Assembly: GCA_014529385.2 (NCBI GenBank)
Contig: CM043956.1
Span: forward strand, 89,788,221-89,852,220
DNA: 64,000 nucleotides
Origin: Adiantum capillus-veneris
Taxonomy: Eukaryota > Streptophyta > Polypodiopsida > Polypodiales > Pteridaceae
Reading direction: 5' to 3'
Shown here: one piece after another, positions 11,588-22,334 of the stretch
How positions within the stretch are numbered: position 1 is the first letter of the stretch
Layout: each line of letters opens with the position of its first letter
Translations under genes and position numbers: made by a program
Notes under the pieces: model-generated
Databases searched by the model: none
What the model saw: the letters and a program-made list of their open reading frames with translations, nothing else
Told to the model about the DNA's origin: nothing

Positions 11588-12823
11588 TGCACCCAATCTA
11601 TGTCGACCCATGGAAGTGCCAGTAGGAGCGGTGTGGAAATCAGCCTGATGGGGAAATTCTTGAGCAGGTGCTAGAAGCAGAAAAGAAAAGATCTTGTCAT
11701 GAAGTGTATGCAAAATGTGATAGTTAGCAGATTAAGCTCTTGATGCTCTCTACCATTCAAGATTTTTAGACTTACATTTGAAGCCCTCGGTGGAAGAGTA
11801 TGCCATATGGAAGCAATTAGCATATCATTGCCCAATGGTTTTGGAGCTATGATGTGTATGCAGAGAGCTACTCCATTCTAATGAGCTTGAAGCTCTTTGG
11901 ATACTTGGAAGGTTAGCACATCTCTAATTGGAGGCCATGTCGAGAAGTTGGGGTGGACGGTTGCCGACACTCGTAATGGTGGTTCTCTTCTCAATGTGTG
12001 GATCCTCGGAGTCGAAGGCATTTAGAGAAAGGAATTGAGGGGTGCCAGATTGGAGTTGTTTTGACATTGACTATCGAGCACAATCAAGGGCATGAAAAGT
12101 GGAGTTAAATTTAATTGTCAGCAAAACTGAAGTCGTGGGAAAGTAGGCCACACAATGATTTTTTCTAATAAGGTAAAGATAGGAGTTGCTAGGAGTTTAA
12201 AAGGAAGACAAATTGTGTTGCATGGGGAGGTGGCCAAACTGCGTGACGAGTGCAGTTCCGGCATGGAAGGGAGCCCTTGAGATGGGTGTTATGGAGAGGA
12301 TGGTGCTAACGCAATGCAGAATGTCAGTTTTTCATGGGTGGTTGCCAAAACAAGAGGAGTGGCCACATAGCACAGAAAAAGGGAGGCTGCCTACTCACAG
12401 AGCAGGAGCGCAAGGTGGGAGCCATCTGAAGGGGGTCCATCCAGGGCCGCTATAGCAGGAGAGGCTCAGGGACGTGACCAAGGGGGCGCTATTACACAGG
12501 AGCCCGGCCTGTTTGCAGAGGGGTTGTGACCAGACATAAGGCGGCCAGTTGGGGAGCTCACGGGATAGGAAATTGCAGAGGAGGCGACCAATAGTGATAT
12601 CGCTAGTGGCTAGGCTTGCCAAGAGGAGAGGCTCACGGTACAAGAGGGGGTGGCCAGCGGGGGCCAGTACTGGAAGGAGGGATGCCAACCCAATACAGAG
12701 GACGGGCTGGGTCTGCATGAGAACAGGAGTGTGAGGTTTTTGGTGAAGGGAGGGTTGATAGAAGGCCGCCTTAGGATCTGAAGGTGAGCACTCCAGGGTT
12801 GAGGAGATTTGCAGAAGCTGTGA
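11588..12823. repeat. Left two thirds of the split LTR (unit C)
   Basis: It starts TGCACCCAATC after TTGG (11584-11587) and follows the unit A LTR to the GCAGAAGCTGTGA sequence at 12823. The continuation seen in unit A (GGAGTTAGAGATGC) resumes at 26122. The two parts together are about 1.9 kb, the length of the intact unit A LTR. The remainder was pushed 13.3 kb to the right by the insertion. Confidence 0.8.
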
Positions 12824-13545
12824 TGTAAGGTTTCCAGTTATGAAACCTTTAAAAAATTGTACAAAGCCTATAAATTTAACTTGAAAACACTATAGAATGA
12901 TTCAATCATGGATGATATTGGTATTCTGAAAAATTGGATGGTTTCAGTAATTATTATTAACAAAGACTTTCTTATCCTAAGGTTCTAGAAATTAATGATA
13001 TTCCAATTTTCATCATTAAAAATCAGTAAAATTAGTCAAAATCGATTCTGGAATCTGAGGGGGTAGTGTGGGGTTGTGGAAACTTGCCTCGGATAGTTTT
13101 AGCAGGAGGTGGCACTACTGGGGCCTTGCTTGAGGTGCCAGAACTTTCCAAAAACAGAGACCTCTTTGCAGAAATCACTAGAGATCAAATCTCTAGTTGG
13201 CTAATTAATGGTAATTAGCACTAAGCTTTCTTAATTAGCAAAGCTAGGTTAACATATTTACAATTTTTTTAATTAATTGAAGATGAATCCTATGTATACT
13301 CAAAAATCCTCCCTTTATTAAAAATTCTCTGCTGATTATTGTGCTTAAGCTTAGGGATACTCAGCTAATTAATTATTATATCATACTAGGGTTGAAATTA
13401 TCTATTTTAATCATAAATTAATGGTAATTATACTAATTAAGTTTAGATTAATATAAGATAATTATCACACCTGTATTAGACTATCATTATGCTAGGAAAA
13501 TTATGTTGTAATTTTCTGAGTAATTTTCATGATTAATTCAGCAGA

Positions 13546-14300
13546 ATTACACTGTTTTTGAGAGAAAAGTAAAGGGGAGAATGATCAAACTAATCCAAAA
13601 TACTTTGTTATATTTATCAGAGGTAAATCACAACTTAAGAAACCCGTGATATTTATCTTTACCTCAAATAATTAATTTACCTAATTATCTTAGCAAAACT
13701 ACACTATGTTTAGGGAGAATTAAAAGGGGGAAAATAGTATTTTATTCAAAATGCTTTGAGATAATTATTTGAGGTAAATTTCATCTTATGGAAATTATAA
13801 TAATTATATTAATCTCAAATAAATAGTTTAACTAATTATTTCAGCATAACTACACTGTTTTTAGGGGAAATTAAAAGGGGGAAAATAGAAAATTGATCCA
13901 AAATGCTTTGAGATAATTATCAGAGGTAAATCACTTCTTGTTAAACCCATGATAATTATCTTAACCTCAGATAATTAGTTTAACTAATTATCTCAATATA
14001 ATTACATTGTTTTTGGGGAAAATTAAAAGGGGAAAAATAGCAAAGTGATTCAAAATGCTTTGAGATAATTATCATAGGTAAATCAAATCTTATAAAACTG
14101 TGATAATTATCCTTACCTCAAATAATTAGTGTAACTAATTATCTCAATAGAATTACACTGCTTTTAGGAGAAAATAAAAGGGGGAAAATAGAAAACTCAT
14201 TCAAAATGCTTTGGGATAATTATCAGAGGTAAATCACATCTTATGAAACCCGTGATAAATACCTTTAGCTCAGATAATTAGTTTAGATAATTATCTTCAT
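13546..14300. repeat. Five-copy tandem repeat, period 151-152 bp
   Basis: An AT-rich unit restarts at about 13546, 13698, 13849, 14000 and 14152. Each has ACACTGTTTTTGG-like text, an AAAAGGGGGAAAATAG tract, a GATAATTATC element followed by GAGGTAAATCA, and AATTAGTTTAACTAATTATC. The units are diverged but keep their spacing. They lie just inside the left end of the 13.3-kb insertion, probably in its LTR. Confidence 0.85.
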
Positions 14301-14837
14301 TAAACGTAACCAATTTTGTGTATAAAATAGAGAAAAGAAATTAGTAAATGAATTTATATAATTACCCAATAAATACATAAGGTCAAAAATCACTATTGAA
14401 GGTTAGGAAAACTACCTTAGCATAAATGATTGGTATAACAAATTACTATCGGTAAAATTTGCCTAAATTAGACCATAAGTATGGAAGGGAAAAGTTATAA
14501 ATCAATTTTATGAAAATTCCTAAAGATAGAACATATCAGATTGCATCTAGGGTGCGTAATCCACTAGCATATAGGAATTATAATTTACTAAGGCCAATTA
14601 TAAGATATTCATGGAATATAGACTAAGGAAAAACCCAATAAAATAGCTCTCCTAATTAGATGATAATTATGGGAAGATACTAATAGTATAAGGAAGTTAT
14701 AGGAGAAAGATCTCATCCAATAAACTATCAATGATACCTACTTACTCCAAAAACCCTTATTTTTGGATAAAAAGGAAGAAAATAGATTATTCAATTAAAC
14801 CTCTAATCAATTAAGTCTTTTTATAAAGGTTGTCGAT
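14301..14837. other. AT-rich non-coding stretch
   Basis: AT-rich text with many AATTA and TAATTA words, continuing the composition of the tandem array without its 151-bp period. I see no gene or RNA structure. Confidence 0.4.
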
Positions 14838-15023
14838 ATGGCTCCAAAGAGAACCAAAGGAAATCCTCTTACCGAGGAGGAGGATATTAGCAATAAAAGA
14901 AATAAAGCCACTTATGACCATGAGGCTGGGCTAGCCATAGACCGATGGAGGAAAGTCTACAGGCTCCAACGCAGCAACACATGGACGACCAGTCCCAGGT
15001 GGATTTCTATTTTGTTCACTTAA
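14838..15023 (+). CDS. Short ORF of unknown function (MAPKRTKG...)
   Basis: A 61-codon frame begins with ATG after an AT-rich run (TCGATATGGCTCC). The product is basic and acidic in turns: MAPKRTKGNPLTEEED, then NKRNKATYDHEAG. I recognise no family. The codon text is more gene-like than its AT-rich surroundings, and an alternative frame stays open past the stop, so it could be the start of a broken element protein or a short leader ORF. It may equally be chance. Confidence 0.25.
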   Translation: MAPKRTKGNPLTEEEDISNKRNKATYDHEAGLAIDRWRKVYRLQRSNTWTTSPRWISILFT

Positions 15024-15419
15024 GTCTTTTAAAGTTCATTTCTAAGTTAGCATTGCATACGTAAGGGTTAGGAAGGATAAACTAGCTGTAAATGGAAGGG
15101 AACTTCCAGGAAACCAACGAGCAATGATTGTAAATAGAAAAGAAATGATTGGATTACTGATTGACCTAGGAAAGAAATGTTTGACCATCCTTAAGACAGC
15201 TTATTTCAAGACACCTCCGACTCCTTGGTATAAATTGATGATAGCCACAGATAAGTAGGTTACCCCCATGAATGATGAGTTTCTACTCTGTGTCATTTCT
15301 TGATGTTTCTACATAAGTTAGGATACCATTTTTTAATCCTACGGGAGCTGCCCGGTTGTATGGGCAACCGATTGGCGTATGGGCGCCCGGACTTTGGGTG
15401 ATGGTTTTTTCCACCCTGG

Positions 15420-15440
15420 TTTTTATAAATAAGGAACGGG
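15420..15440 (+). promoter_or_regulatory. Possible LTR TATA box
   Basis: TTTTTATAAATAAGG follows a GC-richer stretch with inverted repeats (TTGTATGGGCAACCG, GGGCGCCCGG) in otherwise AT-rich sequence. This looks like the promoter part of an LTR. The call rests on sequence resemblance only. Confidence 0.35.
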
Positions 15441-16239
15441 TGCCGTTTTTTCACCCCTTTATAGGTGGTCTTGAGACAAGCCAGTACTGGTCAGAGATAA
15501 TTCAGAATGACAGTACCTTGTCTTAAGTCTAAAGATGTTTGTTTGCTAAAAGAATGTTTTCAATACTGCTTTCAAGGGTTGTTTTAATGAAATTCAGTTA
15601 TGAAAGTTAAAAGGAATCATTATTTTAATTGTGAAAAGAATGTTGTCGTGAAGCTTCGCTTCCATGTAGAGAAAAAGAGCAGAGAAATGCAAGCTAAGCT
15701 TGTTTGAAGCCTACACATGCATTTAGTGAGCAACGATCAGGGCTTGTTAACAAGCCAAGTTTAATTATTAATGTATGCTAGATGCGGCTTAAAAGGGCCA
15801 ACAGATGCCTCAATGATGCCAAAAATGAGTATGCTTAAAGTGAGCACATATGGGATATTATGATCTAAAACTGTAGTGCTTGAAGTGCTCTACCAGCCTG
15901 TCTTTAGGATTTTTCGATTGGAGCTACTGTAAAAAAGTTATGGCAGTTTGAAGTTTAAGTTGATTGCATATCCGTACCGGATTGGGCAACTGCAGCTGAG
16001 GTGACAGAGATGAAATGAATGCACAAGCCTGAAGTGCTCACTTTGTGGAGCGCGTTGGTCTTTTCAGATCAACGCGATCGGCGTTACGGTGGCCAAGATA
16101 TGGGCCGTTAAAGATTCACCGGGGGCCGATCTATGCAAGTCGAGTCCGCTCGATCGGAGTGTCATCTGGGAGTTTTGGGGTTCAACAGGCTACTCTAGAA
16201 TACAGTGCAATTAAAAGATCAATAAGTACTCAAAAAGCA

Positions 16240-16405
16240 TTGTGTTTGGAATGTCATCTCTTGGAATGCAATGATTACAGGATAAACCCAACAGAGGCAA
16301 GGCTCAGAAATTGGCTATTTTGAGCAGATGCAAAAGTAATCACTTATACTTGCATCTAAATGGCTGTGGCAATGTCCGCAACACTGAAACGGGCAACAAA
16401 AACTC
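16240..16405 (+). pseudogene. PPR-repeat fragment
   Basis: Translation gives NVISWNAMITG, a stop, then QRQGSEIGYFEQMQ and, after a small deletion, VITYTCI. This is the usual join of two plant PPR motifs (WNAMITGY...F..M...G..P...TY..IL). PPR proteins bind organelle RNA. The fragment has a stop and a frame change and no full protein around it. Confidence 0.6.
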
Positions 16406-16494
16406 ACAATGATAATGTTAGTTGGTGGCTACTATGGAGAAATCTGTTGAGCTAGGTGATGCTTTGCCCGATATGTGTACCAACTGTGGCGCCT

Positions 16495-16610
16495 TTACGA
16501 AAGCATGATATGCGTGACATATGTGGTGCAGTTACGAAAGCACAAAAAGCCCTTGATGAACTAAGATTCCAAAATATCACCTATATAAAGGTCGTGGCCG
16601 GCATGATTTG
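16495..16610 (+). pseudogene. PPR-repeat fragment (second piece)
   Basis: The frame reads DICGAVTKAQKALDELRFQNITYIKVVAGMI, matching the DMYAKCGALxKAQxVFDEL...NVVSWNAVIAGM pattern of plant PPR proteins. The gap between it and the fragment at 16240 is shorter than a full repeat set. Both may be one decayed retrocopy or gene piece. Confidence 0.5.
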
Positions 16611-16639
16611 GCCAAATGTTGTGCCATTACAAAGTGGCT

Positions 16640-17372
16640 GACCGCCCAAGGGCTAGTGGCCGCCCACCAAATTGAAAAAGGGTTTTGTGTGTGAAATAAA
16701 GGAGCCCATGGCGGGCAAGCAGCGAGGAGATGTGCAGGCAGCGAGAGACGAGCTCCTACAGGGCTGGGAAGGGATCGGCTGAGGACGGCCAAGAGACGGG
16801 AACCACATAGCAGCCCAGGGCGCTCCGTTCGAGGCTGCTCCTGATGAAAACCATGTTGGTTGAACCCTGGCCCTGCCACATCATAAATTGGACTCCCACG
16901 CCACGTCACCGACGGCACCGTCATTGCAGGTTGTGGTGTAAGTGAGACGGGGTGAGTAAGAAGAGAAGAATATAGGGTAACAAAAAAAATAAAGGGAGAA
17001 TAACGAAGGAAGGTGAAGTGAACGGGAGGAGAGGGGGAGCATAAGGGTTTAAGAAGGGAGCTTGACAAGGGAAAGGAGTAAAATCTCTCTCTTCCTCTCT
17101 TGTCCTCGGCAAGACAAAGGAAAGCTCTCTCTTCCTCTTTCTCTCTCAGCCATGGCGACATTGGGAAGCAAAGTGTTCGAGGAAGCAGGAGGCAACACCT
17201 GACGAGAAGGGAAGAGTAAGGCATCAAGGAAAGCATAACGAGCTATAAACAAAAGGACATAAGGAGGAGGACTCCAAGCAAAGCAAAGAGGAGGCAAACG
17301 AGCAAGAGGAGAAGAGCCATACAAGGTAACAAAGGAGGAGGTTGGAAGGAAAGCTTAGACAAGGAGCTCGCT

Positions 17373-17418
<46 letters not shown>

Positions 17419-17800
17419 TTGCGAAGGATCCGTGCTAGAGCAATAAGGCAAGACAAAAAGGGGAGATAACGAGGGCAAGGAGGAAAAGAAGAAGGGAGCA
17501 AGGGCAAAGATCCCTCTCTCTCGCTCTCCTACTCGGCAAGATAAAGGATCTCTCTCTTGGCGAAGAGAATTGTAGGGGAACAAGCTTGAAGAAGGTGAAT
17601 CTTAAGAAAGTCAAAGCTTCTTTCTCTCTCCCTCTTGAGCTTGAACAAGAAGCAAACAAGGGAAGTGGAAGCGAAGGAAAATGGAAGGAAAGGAGAAGGA
17701 ATTAAGGTCGAAGCTTGAGCAAGCAAGAGCAAGAGGGGATTCCAAGCGAAGCTAGAGCAAGCCAAAGAAAGAGAGGAGAAGGCATGCACTTAGGTAATAA
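16640..17800. other. Purine-rich (+ strand) tract with CT microsatellite
   Basis: Strong strand asymmetry: the + strand is dominated by AAGGAGAAGG-type words broken by CTCTCTCT runs. The bias generates long minus-strand open frames rich in Ser, Leu and Phe that are compositional artefacts. A (CT)n run lies at 17377-17415. I see no gene. Confidence 0.5.
17377..17415. repeat. (CT)n microsatellite
   Basis: About 19 CT units, uninterrupted, inside the purine-biased tract. Confidence 0.95.
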
Positions 17801-18070
17801 CTGAAGTTTGATGATCGAGGCAGTGAATTGAATTGAAGCTTGCAGAATGCAACGGAACTTGAAGCAGATAAAGTAGTATAAGAAAATTTCCATCACCGTC
17901 ATCAGCTAGAAATTGAATTAGCATTTTGTTAAGTCCGGTGTCGTTAATGGCCCGGTTAATCCTGTAAAGGGGAGCGTAAACTCGAAGTAAGCAGATGATC
18001 CAAGTGACGGTACTGTTAACAACCCGCCTTGGTTAAAGATTAAGTTGTACTCAAACTTATTAATCGATTT

Positions 18071-18191
18071 AATTGATGATTGCGATGGTTGCCAGAGCTG
18101 TCAGTGTCTCTTGTTCTCTCTCTTTCACACCTCCCACAACCAAAGGACCGGTGCCTACCTGGCTCACGTAGCGAACACATATCCCCCGACA
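18071..18191 (+). repeat. LTR 3' end (U5-like), also present at 25546-25666
   Basis: The two copies agree through GATTGCGATGGTTGCCAGAG, the TCTCTCTTTCACACCTCCCACA stretch and CTGGCTCACGTAGCGAACAC, and both finish CCCGACA. This copy is followed at once by a primer-binding-site-like sequence, so it is the 3' end of a 5' LTR. The terminal CA fits. Confidence 0.7.
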
Positions 18192-18195
18192 TCTT

Positions 18196-18213
18196 TGGTG
18201 AACCCGACGTGAA
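18196..18213 (+). promoter_or_regulatory. Primer-binding site, TGGTGAACCCGACGTGAA
   Basis: It lies four bases after the LTR end at 18191. A near-identical site follows the LTR of the minus-strand gypsy at 31444-31462, which supports the call. I believe sites of this type pair with tRNA-Arg in Ogre/Tat elements, but I cannot confirm the tRNA here. Confidence 0.65.
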
Positions 18214-18249
18214 ACAAGCCGGGGTGGGAGGTGAAGATGGAGATGCCAG

Positions 18250-18740
18250 AACAGTTAAAGCATTTTATTGAATATTGCTGTAGAGCTAGCACTTGATGTT
18301 GTATGTGATCAGTATTATGTTTTTCAGGGCTATGATCCAGAAGGTTTTATTGCATGTTACGAAGCTGAGATAAAGAGCCGAAATGTTCCAGAAGATCGGA
18401 TGATTGCAGCTTTTGAGGAGGTTGTAAACTCGGATTTTAAAAAGCAGGTTCAAGAACTGGCAGAAGAATATCCCACACGGTGGGAGTGTTTTGCAGAGGA
18501 ATTTATTTACAAAAGCTCAAAGATTCTAGATCAGGATATAAAGAAGATTATTGAATGAAGCTAGGTCGTCTTCAGTAAAGGTGAAGGGGATCAGATGTAG
18601 ATCCTCAACTATGATGAATTTTAGGAGCATATTTCTGCAAGAAGTAAAGCCAAAGAAAATACTAAGCTAGAAGTAGCGGATTCAGTTTCAGAGGAGCTTA
18701 ATTTGAGCATCGAAGAAAAGGTAAACAATGAATTTAATGT
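18250..18740 (+). pseudogene. Ty3/gypsy gag N-terminal remnant
   Basis: Gag would form the element's intracellular particle. The 96-codon frame at 18268-18558 holds QGYDPEGFIACYEAEIKS, NVPEDRMIAAFEEVVNSDFK and YPTRWECFAEEF, aligning in order with gag of the minus-strand element at 31359 (FEGKDVTKFL, RVPKVDMVRSFELVV, GEGWEQFKLALKEE). It starts about 55 bases after the primer-binding site, the expected place. It ends at a stop and the text beyond is degraded; the rest of gag and pol is absent. Confidence 0.65.
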
Positions 18741-19645
18741 TGGAATAGGCTTATATGAATTTTTTTCACAGATTGCTTGCATGGACGCTACCTCGGGGAT
18801 TTTATTTTTACGAGCTTTTACAATTGTAACTTATTTTTCAAGCTTTTGAACCAGAAGATTACACCAATGATATCTTTAAATATCGTTGTGACATGAGAGA
18901 ACTCTATACTACATAGTGCAATTCTTCAATTACCAAACAACTATATGTGATATGAAAGCATGCCTATGCATTCACAAAATGTAACTTTAAAAAAATCACT
19001 ATCTGTGTTTATTTTTGAGCTTGATATTACATTTAAATTTGAATTTTTGCAAAAGTCTCCTTTGTACGGAGCCCATTTTTAAAAAAAAATTTCAGTACAC
19101 CCTTTCCTGGGCTCCCACATGGGATTTCCATCATATAATACAAAAAACGTCCCGTTTGAAGTCGTAGGGGAAGCTGGAAGGTTGAAAACGAAGAGGGAGG
19201 AGAGAGCTCACTCAGATTGGAGGAAATGTTTTAAGCAAAAGCTACTAGCTATGACATTTGGGAGTTTAACATGAAAAATTTCTCTTGTTGTGGGTTATTA
19301 AAAGACGTATTTCATGAGAAACATGTTTTGGAGATGGCCATATGGCATGGTAAGGGGTCGTTACAGATGGAGGGAAAAGGGGTTGATGCCTCCAAAGGAA
19401 CTAGTCTTATATTTTCTAGAAATCAAGGGAGAGAAAAAAATAAATAAATCAGATTTCTAGAAGCAACATGTCCAAAGTTGGTGTACAAACTAGGGACGAG
19501 ACCATGTAATGTAAGGTTTTAATTTTATAATATTATGTGTTATCTGCCATTAAAAAATCGTACACCAATCATGTTGAGGTGTCTTTAGGGCATAGGCAGC
19601 TATAGTCTTATATTGCTATGTGCAAATGCATTGCAATTCAAAGCA
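18741..19645. other. Unassigned stretch
   Basis: AT-rich sequence between the gag remnant and the PPR pieces. I see no coding domain or terminal repeat. A TGTAAGGTTTTAA word at 19511 resembles the left end of the 13.3-kb insertion for about ten bases only. Confidence 0.35.
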
Positions 19646-19844
19646 TCTTGATGTAGTCACCTATGTGTCACTTATTAAAGCTTGTTCTAGCATTCAACCT
19701 CTTGAAAAAGGAGCAAAAATTATGATAATATCATGAAACAGAATATGTTGGGGAAGGGAACCGTAATTGGCATTGCTTTAGTGGACATGTATGCCAAATG
19801 TGGTGTTGTAGTCAAGACAACACAAGTCCTTGATGATCAGCTGC

Positions 19845-19845
<1 letters not shown>

Positions 19846-19908
<63 letters not shown>
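19846..19908. repeat. (GA)n microsatellite in PPR copy 1
   Basis: About 31 GA units begin right after the GATGATCAGCTGCT sequence and are followed by AAATGAAATGAAATG. Confidence 0.95.
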
Positions 19909-19911
<3 letters not shown>

Positions 19912-20192
19912 GAAATGAAATGTTATATTAAATGTCTATGAGACCAAACTGATACAATTTTAGTGGATCTAATCCATTGTCTGGGTAAAAAAATAAAAAT
20001 AAAAGTGAAAGACTAAAATTATGATTGAAAGCTTGTTCTAGCATTCAACCACTTGAAAAAGGAGAGAATATATGATGATATCATGAAACAGGATGTGATG
20101 GGGGAGGGAACCGTGCTTGGCATTGCTTTAGTAGATTTGTATGCTAAATTCGATGCTCTAGTGAAGACAACACAAGTCCTTGACGATCAGCT

Positions 20193-20196
<4 letters not shown>

Positions 20197-20284
<88 letters not shown>

Positions 20285-20330
20285 CGCGCGCGCGCACGCA
20301 CGCACGCGCGCACGCACGTGTGTGCGCACA
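20197..20330. repeat. (CA)n then (CG/CA)n microsatellite in PPR copy 2
   Basis: About 42 CA units (20197-20280) are followed by a GCGCGC/GCACGCAC mix to 20330, then the same AGAAATGAAATGAAATG flank as copy 1. The alternating purine-pyrimidine run could adopt Z-DNA. Confidence 0.95.
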
Positions 20331-20479
20331 TAGAGAAATGAAATGAAATGTTATATTAAACATCTTAAAAAGGCCAAAATGACCTATGAGACCAAACTGA
20401 TACAATCTTAGTGGGTCTAATCCAATGTCTGGGTACAAAAATAATAATTAAGTGAAAGACTAAAATTATCATCAATGCT

Positions 20480-21260
20480 TGAGAATGCCTCACATTGGGT
20501 GTTATCCTAGAAAGTATTGCATTGGTCGTTGAAGAACTTTGTCAATGTCCGCCTCTGTAAATAGTCATATTGGGCCTCTCTCATGTCGTGCTAGTATAGT
20601 CTTGGTCCTATGATGGAGCCTCCGTCAATGTTGTGGTCTAAGAGGGCGTCTAGCTCTCCCAGGCTCAATGGCTCTGTCAGCTAATATACCTCTGGTATAA
20701 GTTGGCGCTGAAGTCTACTATGAAGCATGCTCATTTGGTTGCTAAGTCACTACTCTAAAGAAGTCAATGATCTCCCTCTATGAACATCTCCCACTGCATG
20801 ATCTCCTCAAGGGACTCTCCCTGTGTCTGCACAGCTCTAGCAAAAACAACCCAAGGTATCAATGATCAAGTTGATATCTCATGACTCTGTCTCTGGAGCT
20901 ATATGACACAACTAGCATATACTGACCTTTACTAGTACTCTACTAAATCTACCAATCTCAATCTCTAGATGATGCAATGATGTGTGCATCTGACCAATAG
21001 CACGTCGTATCCCATAGGATAAATGAGTGTCCATATAAGCCGGTCTGATCCATATCCATCCTCTATTAGTTGCTGAAGATGCTCTCTATAGAAAGTAATT
21101 ATCATGTCCAACTCCTGTATCGGCTGTATCCATGTGCCCCCAAATTTAGTTGAAATAAATCTTGACATATAGTATAGTGACCTCTTTCTGTGAGAGAGAT
21201 AGGGAGGGTGCATGCAAGGAGTACTGAAACAGAGGGAATCTATCCATGCAGTTGAAGGAT
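20480..21260 (-). pseudogene. Unidentified coding-like remnant
   Basis: On the minus strand an 82-codon frame (20965-21213) reads SHRKRSLYYMSRFISTKF, FGGTWIQPIQELDMIITF and EDGYGSDRLIWTLIYPMGYD. Further down, in other frames, come LTEPLSLGELDALLDHNID and HDMREAQYDYLQRRTLTKFF. The composition looks protein-derived, with stops and frame changes. I recognise no family. It may be a transposon protein or a decayed gene. Confidence 0.35.
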
Positions 21261-21810
21261 GTGATTAAAACCATGATGTCATATGCCCATACCAGCATTT
21301 TGTGTCTCCCTGTAGCTCTCAGTGTCGTGATGACCTAAGGGCAAGCTGAGCATATCTATCACTGTTGTTTTTGGCAAGCCTCAATGATGACGGCCTTCTC
21401 TACATATGCCGGGCTGCTCCCTTAGCACATCTGAATCTGCATTCTTCTCGTACATAAACGAGGACAATTTTATGATCCGTATGTGAACCAAGACTCGTCA
21501 CGGGAGCGTAAAGCTGATGCAGCCTCGACAATTGGAGAACCCTCTCTCAAACCCTTCTACCTGCAACTAGTAGCCTCTTCTCTTATATAGAGGCTTAGGT
21601 CCTGCTCAGTCACACCCTTTCATGCTCTACCACCCCTCCTCCCTTATATAACACAGCTGGCCGCTATCTCTTCATTGCTGCTGGTGGCCCAGCTCTCCCT
21701 TATGAGTAGTCGCCCCACCCACCATGTGCTCCTCTGCATGCTGCCGGCGGCACACCACGAGAGGGGATGCAGCTAGCTTGGCTCAAATAATCTCATTCCA
21801 TGGTGGTCCA
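21261..21810. other. Unassigned stretch
   Basis: Mixed-composition sequence with no domain, RNA gene or terminal repeat that I can recognise. Confidence 0.35.
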
Positions 21811-21815
21811 CTATG

Positions 21816-21816
<1 letters not shown>

Positions 21817-21888
<72 letters not shown>
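21817..21888. repeat. (TG)n(AG)n compound microsatellite
   Basis: About 17 TG units switch directly to about 18 GA units at 21852. Confidence 0.95.
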
Positions 21889-22034
21889 GACTTGTGTGCC
21901 AACCTCATGAACTTGATGCAGAGCTGCAGGTGTAATCCCTTGATGCATGGCGAATACTCGCATCAACAACAGGGATGGTGTTGGACAACGTCAACGTAGG
22001 AAAACCATGCTAAGCGACAAGAAAGGGGGGGGGA

Positions 22035-22084
22035 CTCGAGCCTCCCCATCATCCGCGCGCGCGCGGACGATGGGAGGGCTCGAG
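22035..22084. repeat. 50-bp near-perfect palindrome with a CG-alternating centre
   Basis: Arms CTCGAGCCTCCCCATC and GATGGGAGGGCTCGAG match at 15 of 16 positions. The centre TCCGCGCGCGCGCGGA is itself a perfect palindrome. A related hairpin lies at 22283-22334. Confidence 0.85.
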
Positions 22085-22282
22085 CCCCTCCTCTTTTTTT
22101 TCCAGATTTGCCCCCTACAAGTCATCCTCGTGCATCGATTAGATGGCCATATTTGTGATGCCTACGCCGTGGCTCTCGCCCCATCGTATCGGCCCATGTC
22201 TGACCATGTTTTTCATATTGCAGAACTTCAAGGACATCGTCAACGCATTCAAAACCATCCTAAGCAGCAAAAAAAGATGGGA

Positions 22283-22334
22283 GCTCGAGCCCTCCTATCA
22301 TCCGCGTGCACACGAATGATGGGAAGGCTCTAGC
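22283..22334. repeat. Second, diverged hairpin of the same type
   Basis: Arms GCTCGAGCCCTCCTATCATC and GATGGGAAGGCTCTAGC surround CGCGTGCACACGAAT. Its sequence resembles the palindrome at 22035, including a similar flank (CAACGCATTCAAAACCATCC against CAACGTAGGAAAACCATGC). Confidence 0.75.

Larger units (their letters stand above)
15669..18070. mobile_element. 2.4-kb segment carrying PPR fragments, absent from the second copy
   Basis: Sequence at 15645-15668 (GTCGTGAAGCTTCGCTTCC and on) joins directly to sequence at 18071 in the second copy at 25523-25666, where no gap exists. The 2.4 kb between is therefore an insertion here or a deletion there. It contains two PPR-like fragments and a purine/pyrimidine-biased tract. 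The ends are GAGAAAAAG on the left and ATCGATTTA on the right, with no clear terminal repeat. Confidence 0.55.
19646..20475 (+). pseudogene. Tandemly duplicated PPR fragment with a microsatellite in each copy
   Basis: Copy 1 (19676-20029) and copy 2 (20030-20475) share text from AAAGCTTGTTCTAGC through AAAGACTAAAATTAT. Translation upstream and inside gives DVVTYVSLIKACSSIQPLEKG, then GTVIGIALVDMYAKCGVVVK in copy 1 and GTVLGIALVDLYAKFDALVK in copy 2, both ending VLDDQL: recognisable PPR motifs. The reading runs straight into simple repeats at the same point in each copy. Non-functional fragments. Confidence 0.7.

Noticed and set aside
13546-14300. Regular repeats as a possible CRISPR array
   Set aside because: The 151-bp units are adjacent without spacers, AT-rich and diverged, in plant DNA among retrotransposons. 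It is a tandem repeat.
16577-17789. Several minus-strand frames of 60-219 codons rich in Ser, Leu and Phe
   Set aside because: They follow from the purine/pyrimidine strand bias and CT runs, overlap one another in different frames, and match no domain.
19511-19560. TGTAAGGTTTTAA as the start of a second LTR matching 12824
   Set aside because: Similarity stops after about ten bases apart from a later AAAAAAT-GTAC word; too weak to pair LTRs.
20053-20346. Long open frames across the CA/TG repeat on both strands
   Set aside because: They are produced by the dinucleotide repeat itself (His-Thr and Cys-Val runs). Only the PPR-like text before the repeat is meaningful.
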